NCBI GenBank assembly: GCA_030450335.1
Contig: JAKDIS010000117.1
Location: forward strand, 1-7,222
Reading direction: 5' to 3'
Length of the DNA stretch: 7,222 bases
From: Corynebacterium sp.
Lineage (GTDB): Bacteria > Actinomycetota > Actinomycetes > Mycobacteriales > Mycobacteriaceae
Shown here: piece by piece, positions 6,126-7,222 of the stretch
How positions within the stretch are numbered: position 1 is the stretch's first letter
Layout: every line of letters begins with the position of its first letter
The notes under the pieces: model-generated
Database searches by the model: none
What the model saw: the letters and a program-made list of their open reading frames with translations, nothing else
What the model was told of the DNA's origin: nothing
Made by a program: the position numbers and the translations under genes

Positions 6126-7067
6126 ATGAACTCACGTCCCTCCCGCCCGCTCCCGACCCACCCCGGGCGTCGTCTGCTCGTCGTCCCCGCGGCGGCCGGA
6201 TTCCTCGCCACGTCGTTGTTGCTCGTGGGGTGCCTCGCGGACGCCGCCGAAAGTGTGCCCGACGCTGCGGAGTATTCGGAGCAGATACAGGTCGTAGGCC
6301 TCGACACGCCACGGTTGTCCTCGGCCGACAACTTCCGGGACGTGGCCGGCGTCGACCGGGCCTACGCCGCGACAGGCGGTCACCTGAAACCTGAGTCGGT
6401 CTACCGGTCGAATGCCCTGGACATCACTGACGCGGACCTCGACACCGTGGAGGATCTCGGGATCTCCACCGTGATCGACCTGCGCACCGACAGTGAGATC
6501 GAGGAACATCCTGACCGTGTTCCCGCCGGGGCAGACTACGTTCACATCGACATCGTGGGGGGAGGCAGCACCGCAGCGAATCCTACCGAGGAATTCTCGG
6601 TCGATTCTCCCGACGACGCAGCGACGATGCTCGGCGACCTCAACCGCAACTTCGTCACCGACGAGGGTATGAGGGCCCAACTCGCACAGGTCATCACCGC
6701 CGTCATTGACGCCGACGGCCCGGTTGTCTTCCACTGCACCGCCGGCAAGGACCGGGCGGGGTGGACGAGTGCCGTCCTGCAACTTGCCGCGGGCGTGAGC
6801 GAACGCGACGTTATGGACAACTATCTGGCGACGAACGACTACTCGAGCGAGCGGATCGCCGCCACCACCGAGCAGATTCGGACGAGTCAAGGGGATGAGG
6901 CGGCGGAGGCCTACGGGGTACTGCTCGGCGTGCAGGAGGGCTTTCTGCGGTCCGGGCTGGACGCGATGAAGGAGTTCTACGGCGACGTGGACACCTACCT
7001 CGTCGACGGGTTGGGACTCGAGGTGTCCGCCGTCCTTGCGCTGAAGGACAAGCTCGTGGAGGCGTGA
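6126..7067 (+). CDS. Lipoprotein tyrosine phosphatase, MptpB-like
   Basis: A 313-residue member of the Y_phosphatase3 (MptpB/PtpB) family, which hydrolyses phosphotyrosine and in some members phosphoserine/threonine or phosphoinositides. An Arg-rich N-region (PGRRLL), a hydrophobic stretch at about 17-32 and the lipobox LVGC (33-36) predict a lipoprotein anchored by Cys36 on the outer face of the membrane. The domain begins near NFRDVAG (69-75), continues with YRSNAL and VIDLRTDSEIEEHPD (116-130), and contains the catalytic loop HCTAGKDR (203-210), with nucleophile Cys204 and Arg210, the GKDR form typical of this family. GWTSAV follows directly. All active-site residues are present. Its outside location implies an extracellular or cell-surface substrate, perhaps host or envelope derived; that is inference. 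GAAGG lies four bases before the ATG at 6126, which supports the start. It appears to be a single-gene unit. Confidence 0.9.
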   Translation: MNSRPSRPLPTHPGRRLLVVPAAAGFLATSLLLVGCLADAAESVPDAAEYSEQIQVVGLDTPRLSSADNFRDVAGVDRAYAATGGHLKPESVYRSNALDITDADLDTVEDLGISTVIDLRTDSEIEEHPDRVPAGADYVHIDIVGGGSTAANPTEEFSVDSPDDAATMLGDLNRNFVTDEGMRAQLAQVITAVIDADGPVVFHCTAGKDRAGWTSAVLQLAAGVSERDVMDNYLATNDYSSERIAATTEQIRTSQGDEAAEAYGVLLGVQEGFLRSGLDAMKEFYGDVDTYLVDGLGLEVSAVLALKDKLVEA

Positions 7068-7093
7068 GGCTCCCCGGCCGAGCCACCGGTGGC
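7068..7093 (+). terminator. Overlapping inverted repeats after the phosphatase gene
   Basis: GGCTC (7068-7072) pairs with GAGCC (7080-7084) around a seven-base loop, starting directly after the phosphatase stop. Overlapping it is GCCACCGGTGGC (7082-7093), a perfect 12-base palindrome. The two structures share bases 7082-7084 and so are mutually exclusive as RNA hairpins. There is no T-run. It could be a GC-rich terminator or, because the palindrome is a good DNA dyad 24 bases before the next start, an operator. Confidence 0.35.
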
Positions 7094-7116
7094 ATCGGCG
7101 TGGTTGACTCGGGGAC

Positions 7117-7222
7117 ATGATCAACGATGCTGACGCACGCTACGACGACTTCGTCTCGGTGGCCACCGAGGTCCTCGACAAGTACGACATCGCGTTGGAC
7201 ACCCTCGACGACACCACCGTTA
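7117..7222 (+). CDS. Unrecognised protein, N-terminal fragment (runs off right edge)
   Basis: An open frame begins at ATG 7117 and continues to the window end with 35 complete codons, rich in Asp, Thr and Val and with the predicted start MINDADARYDDFVSVATE. An in-frame TGA at 7105-7107 means the start cannot be further upstream. The only ribosome-like site is GGGG at 7111-7114, two bases from the ATG, which is too close for a good one. The acidic, helix-like N-terminus has no signal peptide. I do not recognise the family from so short a piece. The codons are GC-rich at third positions like the neighbouring genes, which supports it being coding. Confidence 0.5.
   Translation, partial: MINDADARYDDFVSVATEVLDKYDIALDTLDDTTV

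Overview
The window is high-GC DNA with dense genes, four-base start/stop overlaps and frequent GTG starts. This fits an actinomycete. A PIG-L type deacetylase and an MptpB-like lipoprotein phosphatase fit that group too, and possibly the corynebacterial/mycobacterial side of it, but the genus cannot be fixed from this sequence.

Region 1 (1-4773, + strand) is one apparent operon. It opens with the C-terminal part of a multi-spanning permease that resembles the TctA family, cut by the left edge. It continues with four enzymes of the lower mevalonate pathway: mevalonate kinase, diphosphomevalonate decarboxylase, phosphomevalonate kinase and type 2 (FMN) isopentenyl-diphosphate isomerase. Together they convert mevalonate to mevalonate-5-phosphate, then the 5-diphosphate, then IPP, and interconvert IPP and DMAPP. 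Genes overlap by four bases or lie within a few bases of each other, so translational coupling is likely. HMG-CoA synthase and HMG-CoA reductase, which make mevalonate, are not downstream; what lies upstream of the permease is unseen. The permease next to mevalonate kinase raises the possibility of a mevalonate uptake/salvage operon. That is the most interesting idea here and is an inference.

Region 2 (4774-5210) holds a stem-loop just after the isomerase gene, a possible -10 element with a perfect dyad next to it, and a small two-helix LapA-domain membrane protein.

Region 3 (5242-7067) holds a PIG-L family deacetylase on the - strand, convergent with the LapA gene. It is divergent from a + strand lipoprotein tyrosine phosphatase of the MptpB type; about 150 bases between them must hold both promoters. 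A perfect 12-base palindrome follows the phosphatase gene, and the start of an unrecognised gene runs off the right edge at 7117. No tRNA, rRNA, CRISPR array or insertion sequence was seen.
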